Assembly (NCBI GenBank): GCA_015060325.1
Contig: SUYQ01000010.1
Span: 29,286-93,285 of the forward strand
Length of the DNA stretch: 64,000 bases
Reading direction: 5' to 3'
From: Bacteroidales bacterium
GTDB lineage: Bacteria > Bacteroidota > Bacteroidia > Bacteroidales > UBA932
Numbering within the stretch: position 1 is the first letter of the stretch; the number at the start of each line of letters is the position of its first letter. Shown one piece after another: positions 1 to 11,742 of this stretch. Below the pieces are notes generated by a model, which was given only the letters and a program-made list of their open reading frames with translations, ran no database searches and had not been told where the DNA came from. Both the position numbers and the translations under genes were made by a program.

Positions 1-3164
<3,164 letters not shown>

Positions 3165-3189
3165 ATGGATAGAAAATGGAAAATTTTTA

Positions 3190-3197
3190 CAAAATTA
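3190..3197 (-). promoter_or_regulatory. Candidate -7 box (TAATTTTG) for the LacI-type gene
   Basis: Matches Bacteroidetes TAnnTTTG on the minus strand, 26 bp upstream of the ATG. Confidence 0.4.
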
Positions 3198-3229
3198 AGA
3201 AAAATGTCATGAGTATGAAAAAATGTGTA

Positions 3230-3237
3230 TATCTTTG
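3230..3237 (+). promoter_or_regulatory. -7 promoter box TATCTTTG
   Basis: Exact TAnnTTTG match upstream of the transporter gene. Confidence 0.7.
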
Positions 3238-3245
3238 CACCATGA

Positions 3246-3257
3246 GTGCACGTGCAC
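3246..3257. promoter_or_regulatory. Perfect 12-bp palindrome GTGCACGTGCAC, candidate LacI-type operator
   Basis: Self-complementary sequence with central CG, placed at the expected transcription start beside a divergent lacI-type gene. Confidence 0.6.
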
Positions 3258-3314
3258 GCGAATAAATATCTCTTTGATTTTCAAGGGAAATATTATACCT
3301 TAGCGAAAAAGCAG

Positions 3315-4616
3315 ATGGAAAAAACATTCAAGTATTGGCAATGGCGGGTCATCATCAGTTCGATGATAGGCTACGCCATGTTCTATTTTGTTCGTAAGAA
3401 TTTTTCGTTTGCCATTCCGATCTTGAATGAACAATATGGTATTTCAAACGCGAGCTTTGGTATCATCATGAGTCTTGGCGGACTGATTTATGGCGTTTCC
3501 AAGTTGGTTAACGGCATACTTGCTGACCGAACCAATGCCCGCTGGCATCTGGTTGTCGGATTGTCTGTATGTGTGCTGACCAGTTTCCTGTTTGGTTTTT
3601 CAGATAGGATCAGCACTTTTTTTACAGGTACATCCGAGGGTGCTCCTTTTATAAATGGTATGGTGATCGTGATGGCCGTACTCTATATTATCAACCAGAT
3701 CTTTCAGGGATGTGGTTTTGCCCCGTGTAACCATCTGATGGTCAGTTGGGTGCCTCCGAAGGAACTGGCCACAAAGATGAGTATCTGGAATACGTCACAT
3801 TCTGTCGGAGCTTTCGTTGTTGCTGTAATATGTGGATATCTTACCAGTTGGCAATTATGCTTCTGGGTCCCGGCAGCCATAGCATTCGTCGGCATCTTCT
3901 TCATTATCCTGACCCTAAGAGATACTCCAAAGTCTGTAGGATTACCCGAACTTCCTAAGGTCAAGGGTGAAATCGATGATACTGAACAGAAGGATCCAAA
4001 GGCATTCAAAGAATTCCTGTTAAAAAAGGTGTTCCTTAATCCGGTCATTTGGGTTTTGGCAATTACTGACTTGTTTGTCTATATCGTCAGATTTGCTATT
4101 TTGGATTGGGGACCATCACTGCTTTCGGATATGGGGCTCAGTCAGTCTCTGAGCGGATGGACGGTTGCGATTTTCGAGGTCGCCGGATGTGCGGGGATGC
4201 TTTTTGCCGGTTATATCTCGGACAAGTTTTTCAAGAGTAGATGCCAGAGAGTCTGTGCCATTGAGTTAGGACTTGTTGCCGTATGTCTTGTTGCGCTTCA
4301 TTTTGTTCAAGATGCAGGCATGCCTGTGCTTTTTCTGATCTTATTGGCACTTGCAGGTTTCCTTATTTATGGACCTCAGGCTTTGTTAGGTGTGACTGCG
4401 GCGAATATAGCGACAAAGAAGGCGGCTTCATCGGCAGTCGGACTTATCGGGTTTATGAGTTACCTCAGTACCATAGTCACTGGAGTCGGTTTCGGAGCCT
4501 TGGCGGATAAATTCGGTGGTTGGGGATGGATATTCATAACTATGGGAGGACTGTCTGTAGTCGGTACTGTCCTGATCTTTTCTCTCTGGGGACTTAAAGA
4601 AGGAACCGGAGAATAA
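3315..4616 (+). CDS. MFS transporter, organophosphate:phosphate antiporter (GlpT/UhpT-like) family
   Basis: [35 protein letters not shown] and many TM segments. The ORF track starts at GTG 3246, but that codon lies in the operator palindrome, so ATG 3315 is the more likely start. Confidence 0.85.
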   Translation: MEKTFKYWQWRVIISSMIGYAMFYFVRKNFSFAIPILNEQYGISNASFGIIMSLGGLIYGVSKLVNGILADRTNARWHLVVGLSVCVLTSFLFGFSDRISTFFTGTSEGAPFINGMVIVMAVLYIINQIFQGCGFAPCNHLMVSWVPPKELATKMSIWNTSHSVGAFVVAVICGYLTSWQLCFWVPAAIAFVGIFFIILTLRDTPKSVGLPELPKVKGEIDDTEQKDPKAFKEFLLKKVFLNPVIWVLAITDLFVYIVRFAILDWGPSLLSDMGLSQSLSGWTVAIFEVAGCAGMLFAGYISDKFFKSRCQRVCAIELGLVAVCLVALHFVQDAGMPVLFLILLALAGFLIYGPQALLGVTAANIATKKAASSAVGLIGFMSYLSTIVTGVGFGALADKFGGWGWIFITMGGLSVVGTVLIFSLWGLKEGTGE

Positions 4617-4645
4617 CATCTGAACTTATTAATACCTGTAAAAAT

Positions 4646-5431
4646 ATGAGACTTATAATCAAAGAGACAAATAAAAGTGCTGGCCAGTGGGCTGCACGCT
4701 ATATCGTTGAGAGAATACTTGCCCATCAGGCAAAGACAGATAAACCTTTCGTTTTAGGTCTGCCTACAGGATCGACTCCTCTTTCTACTTATGAAGAGCT
4801 GATTGCACTTTATAAGGCAGGAAAGGTGTCATTCAAGAATGTGATTACTTTTAATATGGATGAATATGTGGGACTTCCTGAAGAACATCCGGAAAGCTAC
4901 CATTCATTTATGTGGAACAATTTCTTCAATCATGTAGACATTGATCCTGCTAACGTAAATATTCTTGACGGGAATGCAGATAATCCTGAGCTTGAGTGTG
5001 CGGGGTACGAAAAAAGAATCCGTAAGGCCGGAGGTATAGATCTCTTTCTAGGTGGAGTTGGTGAGAATGGCCATCTCGCATTCAACGAACCATACACTTC
5101 GGTACATTCACGAACACACGTTCAGACTCTTACCGATGATACTGTTCTGGTAAATTCGCGTTTCTTTGACAATGATGTGAATAAAGTTCCAAAACAGGCC
5201 ATGTCTGTCGGTATTGCAACAGTTCTGGATGCAAGAGAGGTGCTGATTCTGGCTCTTGGCGTGAAGAAAGCTGTTGCTGTGAAGCATTGCGTAGAGGGCT
5301 GCGTTACACATGTATGGCCGATTTCTAATCTCCAGACTCATGAAAAGGGAATTCTGGTTTGCGATGAACTGGCGGTATCTGAACTCAAAGTATCGACTTA
5401 CAGATATTTCAAGGATATAGAAAGAGGATAA
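4646..5431 (+). CDS. nagB: Glucosamine-6-phosphate deaminase
   Basis: [63 protein letters not shown]. Confidence 0.96.
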   Translation: MRLIIKETNKSAGQWAARYIVERILAHQAKTDKPFVLGLPTGSTPLSTYEELIALYKAGKVSFKNVITFNMDEYVGLPEEHPESYHSFMWNNFFNHVDIDPANVNILDGNADNPELECAGYEKRIRKAGGIDLFLGGVGENGHLAFNEPYTSVHSRTHVQTLTDDTVLVNSRFFDNDVNKVPKQAMSVGIATVLDAREVLILALGVKKAVAVKHCVEGCVTHVWPISNLQTHEKGILVCDELAVSELKVSTYRYFKDIERG

Positions 5432-5433
5432 CG

Positions 5434-6810
5434 ATGGCCAGATTCTTTGATCCGCCTCAGGCGAAGCCTCTTCTTCCCAAAGATAAGATTGACGGGGTCT
5501 ACAGGTCAATGAGATTCAGAGTGTTCTTGGGAGCATTTCTAGGCTATGCTGCCTATTACCTTGTACGTAAGAATCTTTCGTTGGCTTCTGCTGATATGAT
5601 TGCAGAAGGCCTGATCGACAAGCAGGGTGTGGGTATCGCTGCTTCCGCTGTGTCGATTGCCTATGCGTTCAGCAAGTTCATCATGGGAACCTTGTCTGAC
5701 CGTTCGGACGCAAGAAAGTTCCTGTCCGTCGGACTTGTCATTGCCTCGTTGGTAATGATGTCGGTAGGTTTTCTCCCGTATTCTGCAGCCAATCCGGCAA
5801 TCAATGTCGCCATGCTGTTTGGGGTCATGTTTCTTGTCGGGGTCTTGTCCGGGATGGGATGGCCTCCTTGTGGCCGCCTGATGGCATATTGGTTCTCAAA
5901 TAATGAGAGAAGCTTCAAGATGTCTTTGTGGAATACCTCCCATACAATAGGGTCTGGTTCATTGGGAATAATCGCCCTTCTGGGAGTGACTCTCTTTGCG
6001 AATTTAGGTATTTCACAGACATGGAGGGCTGATTTTATTGTTCCGTCGTGCTTTGCTCTTGTGCTGGCTTTGTTCTGCTGGTGGGCTTTGAGGGATACTC
6101 CGGAATCCTGTGGACTGCCTTCAGTTGCCGATTGGCGTAACGATCATTCCGGTGTGAAGACAAAGGAGAAGGTCGGGGAGAAGGTACCGTTCAAGACGCT
6201 TCTCTTTGATTATGTCCTTAAGAACAAATGGGTGTGGATGATCGCTCTGGCCAATGCTTTCGTATATATGGTCAGGTATGGCGTAGGAGATTGGTCGCCG
6301 ACATTCCTTCAAGAGACCGGAATCATGGACAAGGACGAATGTAAGATGGCATTTTCAATCCATAACTACGTCGGTGCTTTGGGAACCATTGCCTGTGGAT
6401 GGATTTCCAGCAGATTCTTCAAGGGCAAGTGTGCTCCGCCTACAGTCATCTTTATGACTTTGGTTCTGGTGGGTACGCTCATCTATTGGCAGATCCCTCT
6501 GTTGGCGGATCTTACAGGTATTGCCGCCAAGACATGGGCTTATGTCGCTCTCATCATTATCGGCTTCTGTATTTATGGGCCGGTAGCTTTGGTTACGATT
6601 CAGGCATTGAATCTGGTACCTAAGAGCGCAGTCGGTACTGCAGCCGGTTTTGTTGGCTTGTCAGGATATCTTATCGGTGATTCCCTCCTTTCTAAGATCA
6701 TTGTAGGAGGTATTGCAGACCACAGTTGGAGTATGGCAAATATGACTATGGTCATAGGTGCCGCTCTCGGTGTTGTTTTGTGTCTGTTGACTTTGAAATC
6801 TGAAAAGTAG
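5434..6810 (+). CDS. MFS transporter, OPA (GlpT/UhpT-like) family
   Basis: YRSMRFRVFLGAFLGYAAYYLVRKNLSLASADMI, multiple TM helices; paralog of 3315..4616. Confidence 0.88.
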   Translation: MARFFDPPQAKPLLPKDKIDGVYRSMRFRVFLGAFLGYAAYYLVRKNLSLASADMIAEGLIDKQGVGIAASAVSIAYAFSKFIMGTLSDRSDARKFLSVGLVIASLVMMSVGFLPYSAANPAINVAMLFGVMFLVGVLSGMGWPPCGRLMAYWFSNNERSFKMSLWNTSHTIGSGSLGIIALLGVTLFANLGISQTWRADFIVPSCFALVLALFCWWALRDTPESCGLPSVADWRNDHSGVKTKEKVGEKVPFKTLLFDYVLKNKWVWMIALANAFVYMVRYGVGDWSPTFLQETGIMDKDECKMAFSIHNYVGALGTIACGWISSRFFKGKCAPPTVIFMTLVLVGTLIYWQIPLLADLTGIAAKTWAYVALIIIGFCIYGPVALVTIQALNLVPKSAVGTAAGFVGLSGYLIGDSLLSKIIVGGIADHSWSMANMTMVIGAALGVVLCLLTLKSEK

Positions 6811-6814
6811 GACT

Positions 6815-6846
6815 AACTGAAAAGGCTTGTAATTTTTCAGTTTTTT
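6815..6846 (+). terminator. Intrinsic terminator
   Basis: AACTGAAAA / TTTTCAGTT stem followed by a T tract, just after the transporter stop codon. Confidence 0.7.
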
Positions 6847-7757
6847 GTGTCGGCAGTCTGATGTGTAAGCTCCTGGATTGCGGACTTTGCTATTTCTGCA
6901 AACTCCTCATCGTCGGACTCTGCAATGATGCTGTAGTATTTCAAGGCCTTCTTGCTGTTGCCCATCTTTTCGTAGATGTTGGCGATGTTTGCCATGATAA
7001 GCATGTCGTCAGGATCGGCCTTGCTTGCTTTACGGAACCATTTCAAGGCACCTTTCAGGTCGTCGGCATAGAATCTCAGAACGCCTTTGTCTGTCAGGAA
7101 GACAGCATCCTTCGGATATGACAGGATGCAATCATCAATCATCTTCTCTGCTGATGCAAGGTCGTCTGCCTCAATCAGTTGTGAGAGATAATCCTGGATA
7201 CATTCCCTCAGATAGGTCACGCCGTCGGTTTCAATCGGCTCATCAAGGGTGTCGGTCCACCTGTTCTGATTTTTCAACGAGCGTTCCAGAGCTGATTTAA
7301 CTTCCTGCACAGCAAGATCGTGTTCATCCACATACAGATGCACGGTTATCTTCCCAAGTCTGAGGTCCAGTCTGTCCGGATGATTGAGGATTCCCTCTGC
7401 TAAAGCAGCCTGTGCAGCTTTCAGTTCAGTGGAGTCTATCCTGACTTCGGAGTACAGGTATCGTTGTACGCCGAGCGAATCCTTAGTCAGCAGGTATTCG
7501 CGCCCGTCGTCCGGCTCTGTATCTGACAGAACGATCTCCTCGTTGATGGCTTTCTGAAAATGATAGTTTGCCTGCAGGGCAAATATTTCCGCATCGCCGG
7601 GATATGCTTTCTCCCATTCGTCGATCACTGCGGCAGCACCGTCAATATCATATCTGGAAATAGCTTCATTGAATCTGTCATAGAGTTCCGCCTGAGTCTG
7701 CGCGAATGCTGAACATGAAAGCATCACGACCGCCAATGTCAAAAGCAAACGTTTCAT
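6837..7757 (-). CDS. Tetratricopeptide repeat protein with signal peptide
   Basis: MKRLLLTLAVVMLSCSAFAQ signal sequence; TPR-like ..KGALKWFRKASKADPDDMLIMANIANIYEKMGNSKKALKYYSII. Start trimmed from ORF at 7850. Confidence 0.75.
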   Translation of the reverse strand: MKRLLLTLAVVMLSCSAFAQTQAELYDRFNEAISRYDIDGAAAVIDEWEKAYPGDAEIFALQANYHFQKAINEEIVLSDTEPDDGREYLLTKDSLGVQRYLYSEVRIDSTELKAAQAALAEGILNHPDRLDLRLGKITVHLYVDEHDLAVQEVKSALERSLKNQNRWTDTLDEPIETDGVTYLRECIQDYLSQLIEADDLASAEKMIDDCILSYPKDAVFLTDKGVLRFYADDLKGALKWFRKASKADPDDMLIMANIANIYEKMGNSKKALKYYSIIAESDDEEFAEIAKSAIQELTHQTADTKN

Positions 7758-7867
7758 AGTCATACAGTTTTGGAATGATGACAAATATAAACATTTATAC
7801 TGTATCTTCCAATGCTGCCGCCAACTTTTCTGCCTTCCCGTCATGGTCATGCAACGCTCTGAGCCTT

Positions 7868-8005
7868 CCCGTCCAGAAAAACAGCCTTTTTTCTGGACGG
7901 CACATCAATTTTATCCCTGTCATCCATAAAAAGGGCCGTTTTCGTGGACGGGAACGCAAAAATCAAGCTCCCGTCCATGAAAATGGCTGTTTTATGGACG
8001 GGAGC
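7868..8005. repeat. Cluster of three related palindromic hairpins (CCGTCCAnAAAA..TTTTnTGGACGG type)
   Basis: Hairpin 1 7869-7900 has a perfect 12-bp stem, hairpin 2 ~7914-7952 is imperfect, hairpin 3 7967-8005 has a 12-bp perfect stem plus AAAA/TTTT. Confidence 0.8.
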
Positions 8006-8063
8006 CTGGAGTACATCGCCGGTCAAGCGACGAAGATATACTGGTTGAAGATATATTAGGTAA

Positions 8064-8651
8064 TTACTGGAACAGAGCGTCTGTTTCCATATCTCGGTTC
8101 AACGAAGCTTTGATCTTTGATATATTCAATGCGTCAATCAAGCTTTGAATTTCATTGGCTGTCTCAAAAAGTATATAAAACTCCTGGAAGATATAGTCAT
8201 TGGCCCAATGTACTGCCGTTCCATAAGTTCCAAATGAAGCGTCTCCATCATTGACTAAGAATAATGGCTTTATGAAATTCTTTTTATTGCTTGAATACCA
8301 TTCCAAGCCTACCCACCAGACCTCGACATTCGGGAATCTTGCGTCAATTTCTTTTTTGAAGTCATATACCTTGTTGCGTTTTGCGACCTGTTCCCATTCT
8401 ATAAATTTCTCTTTGCAGTATGCCAGCTGTGAGCGGAATCGTTTGATATTCTCTTCTCCTTCAACTCGTATCATGACGTAGTCACTGTCTTCTCCAACCA
8501 CCTGAATGAATACATTCAAGGCGCCATTGCTGTCTATACCTGCTTCGACGTTTCTTCTTGTGCCAGACAGGGTGTAGGTTGCAACAATTTTCTCGGCATA
8601 CATGCTGGTTGTCAGCAGAGTGAACGCAATAAGTAATAGAATCTTTTTCAT
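8064..8651 (-). CDS. Hypothetical secreted protein
   Basis: Signal peptide MKKILLLIAFTLLTTSMYAEK; no family recognised. Confidence 0.6.
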   Translation of the reverse strand: MKKILLLIAFTLLTTSMYAEKIVATYTLSGTRRNVEAGIDSNGALNVFIQVVGEDSDYVMIRVEGEENIKRFRSQLAYCKEKFIEWEQVAKRNKVYDFKKEIDARFPNVEVWWVGLEWYSSNKKNFIKPLFLVNDGDASFGTYGTAVHWANDYIFQEFYILFETANEIQSLIDALNISKIKASLNRDMETDALFQ

Positions 8652-8765
8652 GATAATTTGGTTTAAAGTGTTGCTGCGAGAAGTTGGCTCTGCACAAAAG
8701 ACGCCGACTTTTCTTCTAAGCAAATGTAGGAAAAATACAAAATTATCCCAGCGGTCTCAGGTGGT

Positions 8766-8779
8766 TTGTTTATAAACAA
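8766..8779. promoter_or_regulatory. Perfect 14-bp palindrome TTGTTTATAAACAA
   Basis: Self-complementary, upstream of the AAA ATPase promoter. Confidence 0.35.
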
Positions 8780-8798
8780 GTGCGGTTTTTGCTGAAAG

Positions 8799-8818
8799 TT
8801 GCACTAAAGTCAGTGCAA
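8799..8818. promoter_or_regulatory. Inverted repeat TTGCACTAAAGTCAGTGCAA, candidate operator
   Basis: 7-bp perfect arms; related copy at 8832-8851; the two flank the -7 box. Confidence 0.6.
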
Positions 8819-8823
8819 TTTAT

Positions 8824-8831
8824 TATATTTG
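8824..8831 (+). promoter_or_regulatory. -7 promoter box TATATTTG
   Basis: TAnnTTTG match between two inverted repeats. Confidence 0.65.
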
Positions 8832-8851
8832 TTGCACTAAATAATGTGCAA
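8832..8851. promoter_or_regulatory. Inverted repeat TTGCACTAAATAATGTGCAA, candidate operator
   Basis: 6-bp arms; same TTGCAC..GTGCAA motif as 8799-8818; starts directly after the -7 box. Confidence 0.6.
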
Positions 8852-8856
8852 AAGTT

Positions 8857-10032
8857 ATGGATACGTTATTGCAGACATATCGAATTAAGTTGGATCTGAC
8901 TCCAACAGACTACGTGAGATCGTTTCATGATAGTATCAACTGGAAAAACAGATTGATTGGTATCCTGGGGCAGAAAGGTGTTGGAAAGTCAACTATGATA
9001 CTCCAGCACATCAAGATGTACGACAAGGTAGATGAGTCCCTGTATGTTCAGGCTGATGACTTCTATTTCGCCGGTCATAGGATTTATGATCTTGCCTTGA
9101 CTTTCTTCCAGCGTGGAGGAAAAAGGCTTTATATTGACGAAATTCACAAATATAAAGGATGGACAACTGAGATAAAGATGATTTATGATCAGTTGCCTCT
9201 TCTGCAGGTTGTCTATTCAGGAAGTTCCATCCTTGATCTGAAAAAGGGAGCAAAGGCAGACTTGAGCAGAAGAACGATTGAGTATACTATGCCGGTTCTG
9301 TCTTTCAGAGAGTATCTTAACATATCACAAGGATGGAGTCTTAAGCCTTCTTCTTTGGAGGATATCCTCTCGGGTAAGGTCGATTTCCCGTATGGTGAGC
9401 ATAGACCGATAAAGTATTATCATGACTATCTTAGAAATGGCTGTTATCCATATTTTACTGAGGAGGATTTCCTGATCAAGTTGAAGCAGGCGCTCAATGC
9501 GACTGTCGAGGATGATATTCCAAGATACGCAGAGATGACAGTTGCGGCTGCAGCGAAATTGAAGAAGCTTATGTATATGCTCGCTCAGTCCGTACCTTAT
9601 AAGCCGAACCATACTAACTTAGCTAGAGATCTTGACATCAGCAGGAATCTTATGCCTGATTATATAGAGTATTTGGAGAAGTCCGGACTTTTCAATGCAC
9701 TTCGCGAGAAGTCGACAGGTGATGGAATATTGCAGAAGGTTGAGAAACTTTATCTGGACAATTCCAATATCATTTATGCCCTTGGTCTTGACAAGGCTGA
9801 TGAAGGAACAATCCGTGAGACGATGTTCCTGACATGGATGAAGCAGAAGCACTCTGTATATTCATCAAAGATCTCAGACTTTGAGATTGGTGACATTACT
9901 TTTGAGGTCGGCGGCCGCAATAAGAAAGGAAAGCAGCTGAAGGAGGCTGATAAGGGATATATCGTAAAAGATAATATCGAGTACGCCGTCGGCAAGAATG
10001 TCCCTATCTGGATGTTTGGGTTTATCTATTGA
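8857..10032 (+). CDS. AAA family ATPase with DUF4143-type C-terminal domain
   Basis: Walker A GQKGVGKST, LYIDEIHKYKGWTTEIKMIYD, SGSSILDL, YTMPVLSFREYL motifs; C-terminal FEVGGRNKKGKQL. Confidence 0.88.
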   Translation: MDTLLQTYRIKLDLTPTDYVRSFHDSINWKNRLIGILGQKGVGKSTMILQHIKMYDKVDESLYVQADDFYFAGHRIYDLALTFFQRGGKRLYIDEIHKYKGWTTEIKMIYDQLPLLQVVYSGSSILDLKKGAKADLSRRTIEYTMPVLSFREYLNISQGWSLKPSSLEDILSGKVDFPYGEHRPIKYYHDYLRNGCYPYFTEEDFLIKLKQALNATVEDDIPRYAEMTVAAAAKLKKLMYMLAQSVPYKPNHTNLARDLDISRNLMPDYIEYLEKSGLFNALREKSTGDGILQKVEKLYLDNSNIIYALGLDKADEGTIRETMFLTWMKQKHSVYSSKISDFEIGDITFEVGGRNKKGKQLKEADKGYIVKDNIEYAVGKNVPIWMFGFIY

Positions 10033-10127
10033 TGAAATTAATCTGCCAGATCTTTACGTCAAATCGTGCGAAAGTTGTCAGTAAAACTCCACCAAATCTT
10101 TCTGTTTTGTGGGGAAAATCGTATATA

Positions 10128-10157
10128 AAATGCCCTACAGGTGTCTGTAGGGCATTT
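10128..10157 (-). terminator. Intrinsic terminator downstream of tRNA-Leu
   Basis: Perfect 13-bp stem AAATGCCCTACAG-GTGT-CTGTAGGGCATTT, T-rich on the minus strand 3' side. Confidence 0.75.
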
Positions 10158-10162
10158 GCATG

Positions 10163-10244
10163 TACCCGGAGCCGGGATCGAACCGGCACGGATTGCTCCA
10201 CTGGTGTTTGAGACCAGCGCGTCTACCGATTCCGCCATCCGGGC
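10163..10244 (-). tRNA. tRNA-Leu (anticodon CAA)
   Basis: Minus strand GCCCGGATGGCGGAATCGGTAGACGCGCTGGTCTCAAACACCAG...GGTTCGATCCCGGCTCCGGGTA; acceptor and T arms pair; anticodon loop CTCAAAC. Confidence 0.9.
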
Positions 10245-10388
10245 AGGTGTGCTGTTTCGGTTGCCTGTGGGCGTTTGGCTTCGTATTGACTTTGTGCGCG
10301 GCTTGAAAGCAAGGGCGCAGCTGCGAAGCGGACGCGTTGACCAGGTCTGAAAGTGAGCACTGAAGGATAGACCTTCTGGTTAGGGATG

Positions 10389-10396
10389 CAAAGGTA
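10389..10396 (-). promoter_or_regulatory. -7 box TACCTTTG for tRNA-Leu
   Basis: TAnnTTTG on the minus strand, ~145 bp upstream of the tRNA. Confidence 0.5.
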
Positions 10397-10449
10397 TCGC
10401 AATTTTCGGAATTTGCAAAATTATTGTGTAATAGCTGTAAGCAAATGTG

Positions 10450-10457
10450 TATATTTG
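10450..10457 (+). promoter_or_regulatory. -7 box TATATTTG for aroB
   Basis: TAnnTTTG 21 bp upstream of the aroB ATG. Confidence 0.6.
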
Positions 10458-10478
10458 TAAGTTATAAATCAGTCAGCT

Positions 10479-11612
10479 ATGGACCATATGAACATATATT
10501 CGGGAGAGAAAGTCATCAGCCGTATCATTGTAGAGGATGGAATGGATGCGCTTGAGTCGTGTCTGGGGCAGTATCCGAAGGTGTTTGTCGTGATGGACAG
10601 CAATGTGGCGATGCAGTGCCCGGCTGCGTATGAAATGTCCCAGATGCTCAATCGTAGAGGTGTGCCGGGGATGCTGGTGGAGGCTTCCGAGGAGGCCAAG
10701 AGCATGGAGACAGTGATGGATATCTGCGGATGGCTCCTGGATAATGGGGCGGACAGGGATGCGCTTGTGCTGGCTGTCGGCGGCGGCATAACCACTGACA
10801 TGGTGGGCTTTGCAGCGTCGGTCTATAAGAGGGGAGTGCGTTTCGCGTATGTGCCGACGACGCTTCTTGCCCAGGTGGATGCTGCGATCGGAGGCAAGAC
10901 CGGAGTGAATTTCGGAGGCTACAAGAATATGCTCGGAACGATCCGTCAGCCGGAGTTTACATATATATGCCCTCAGGTGCTGGAGAGCCTTCCGATGGAG
11001 GCGTTCCAGGCAGGTGCGGCGGAGATGCTGAAGACATTCATCATTGAGGACAATGACAACTACAGGCCTGCCGTGCAGCTTCTTGCAGAGCTGGCCGGCC
11101 AGTTCATCGCGGCTGCGGAAGGGAATACCTACAGCTACAGCATGGAGAAATGGCCGGAGATCCTATCCGGAAGGCTTTCTGAGCTGACACCGTTCATTGC
11201 GGCCGCAGCGAAGGTGAAGGCCGGTGTGGTATCGCGCGACCAGTTCGAGAACGGGGAGCGTCGCAAGCTCAACCTGGGCCATACGTTCGCCCATGCGATC
11301 GAGGCCTTGGCACATAAGCAGCACAATGACATAGACCACGGTCATGCTGTGGCTCTGGGAATGGTCTATGCCGCACGTCTGGCTGAAAGGCTCGGCATTG
11401 CGGAGGAGGGATTCGCGACCATGATAGAGAAGGATCTGGACAGTTGCCTGCTTCTGGTGATGAGCCCATACGGCATAGCCGAGATGGCGGACGCGATGGG
11501 CAAGGACAAGAAGGCGGAGGGCGGCAAGGTGCATTTCGTTCTGCCGCGCGCTATAGGCGACGTGGTGATCCACGACCTGACAGTCGAGGAGGCGGTGGCA
11601 CTTCTGGCATAA
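10479..11612 (+). CDS. aroB: 3-dehydroquinate synthase
   Basis: ALVLAVGGGITTDMVGFAASVYKRGVRFAYVPTTLLAQVDAAIGGKTGVNF...RRKLNLGHTFAHAIEAL. Confidence 0.95.
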   Translation: MDHMNIYSGEKVISRIIVEDGMDALESCLGQYPKVFVVMDSNVAMQCPAAYEMSQMLNRRGVPGMLVEASEEAKSMETVMDICGWLLDNGADRDALVLAVGGGITTDMVGFAASVYKRGVRFAYVPTTLLAQVDAAIGGKTGVNFGGYKNMLGTIRQPEFTYICPQVLESLPMEAFQAGAAEMLKTFIIEDNDNYRPAVQLLAELAGQFIAAAEGNTYSYSMEKWPEILSGRLSELTPFIAAAAKVKAGVVSRDQFENGERRKLNLGHTFAHAIEALAHKQHNDIDHGHAVALGMVYAARLAERLGIAEEGFATMIEKDLDSCLLLVMSPYGIAEMADAMGKDKKAEGGKVHFVLPRAIGDVVIHDLTVEEAVALLA

Positions 11613-11616
11613 AAGC

Positions 11617-11655
11617 CAGTGTGACATGAAATCGCTGAAATATGTCACGCTGCTC
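11617..11655. repeat. 39-bp palindromic repeat, copy 1
   Basis: CAGTGTGACATGAAATCGCTGAAATATGTCACGCTGCTC; 34/39 identical to 11690-11728. Confidence 0.85.
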
Positions 11656-11689
11656 CCTAAAATGAGGCAAATTCACGTGAAATGCCAAT

Positions 11690-11728
11690 CAGTGTGACAT
11701 GAAATGGCAGAATTGTGTCACACTGCTC
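11690..11728. repeat. 39-bp palindromic repeat, copy 2
   Basis: CAGTGTGACATGAAATGGCAGAATTGTGTCACACTGCTC; arms AGTGTGACA/TGTCACACT perfectly complementary. Confidence 0.85.
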
Positions 11729-11742
11729 TAAACTACAGGAAT

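Noticed and set aside
8857-10244. AAA/DUF4143 ATPase next to tRNA-Leu as an integrated mobile or defence island
   Set aside because: No integrase, no direct-repeat att site from the tRNA end visible, and flanking genes are ordinary; kept only as a regulatory curiosity.
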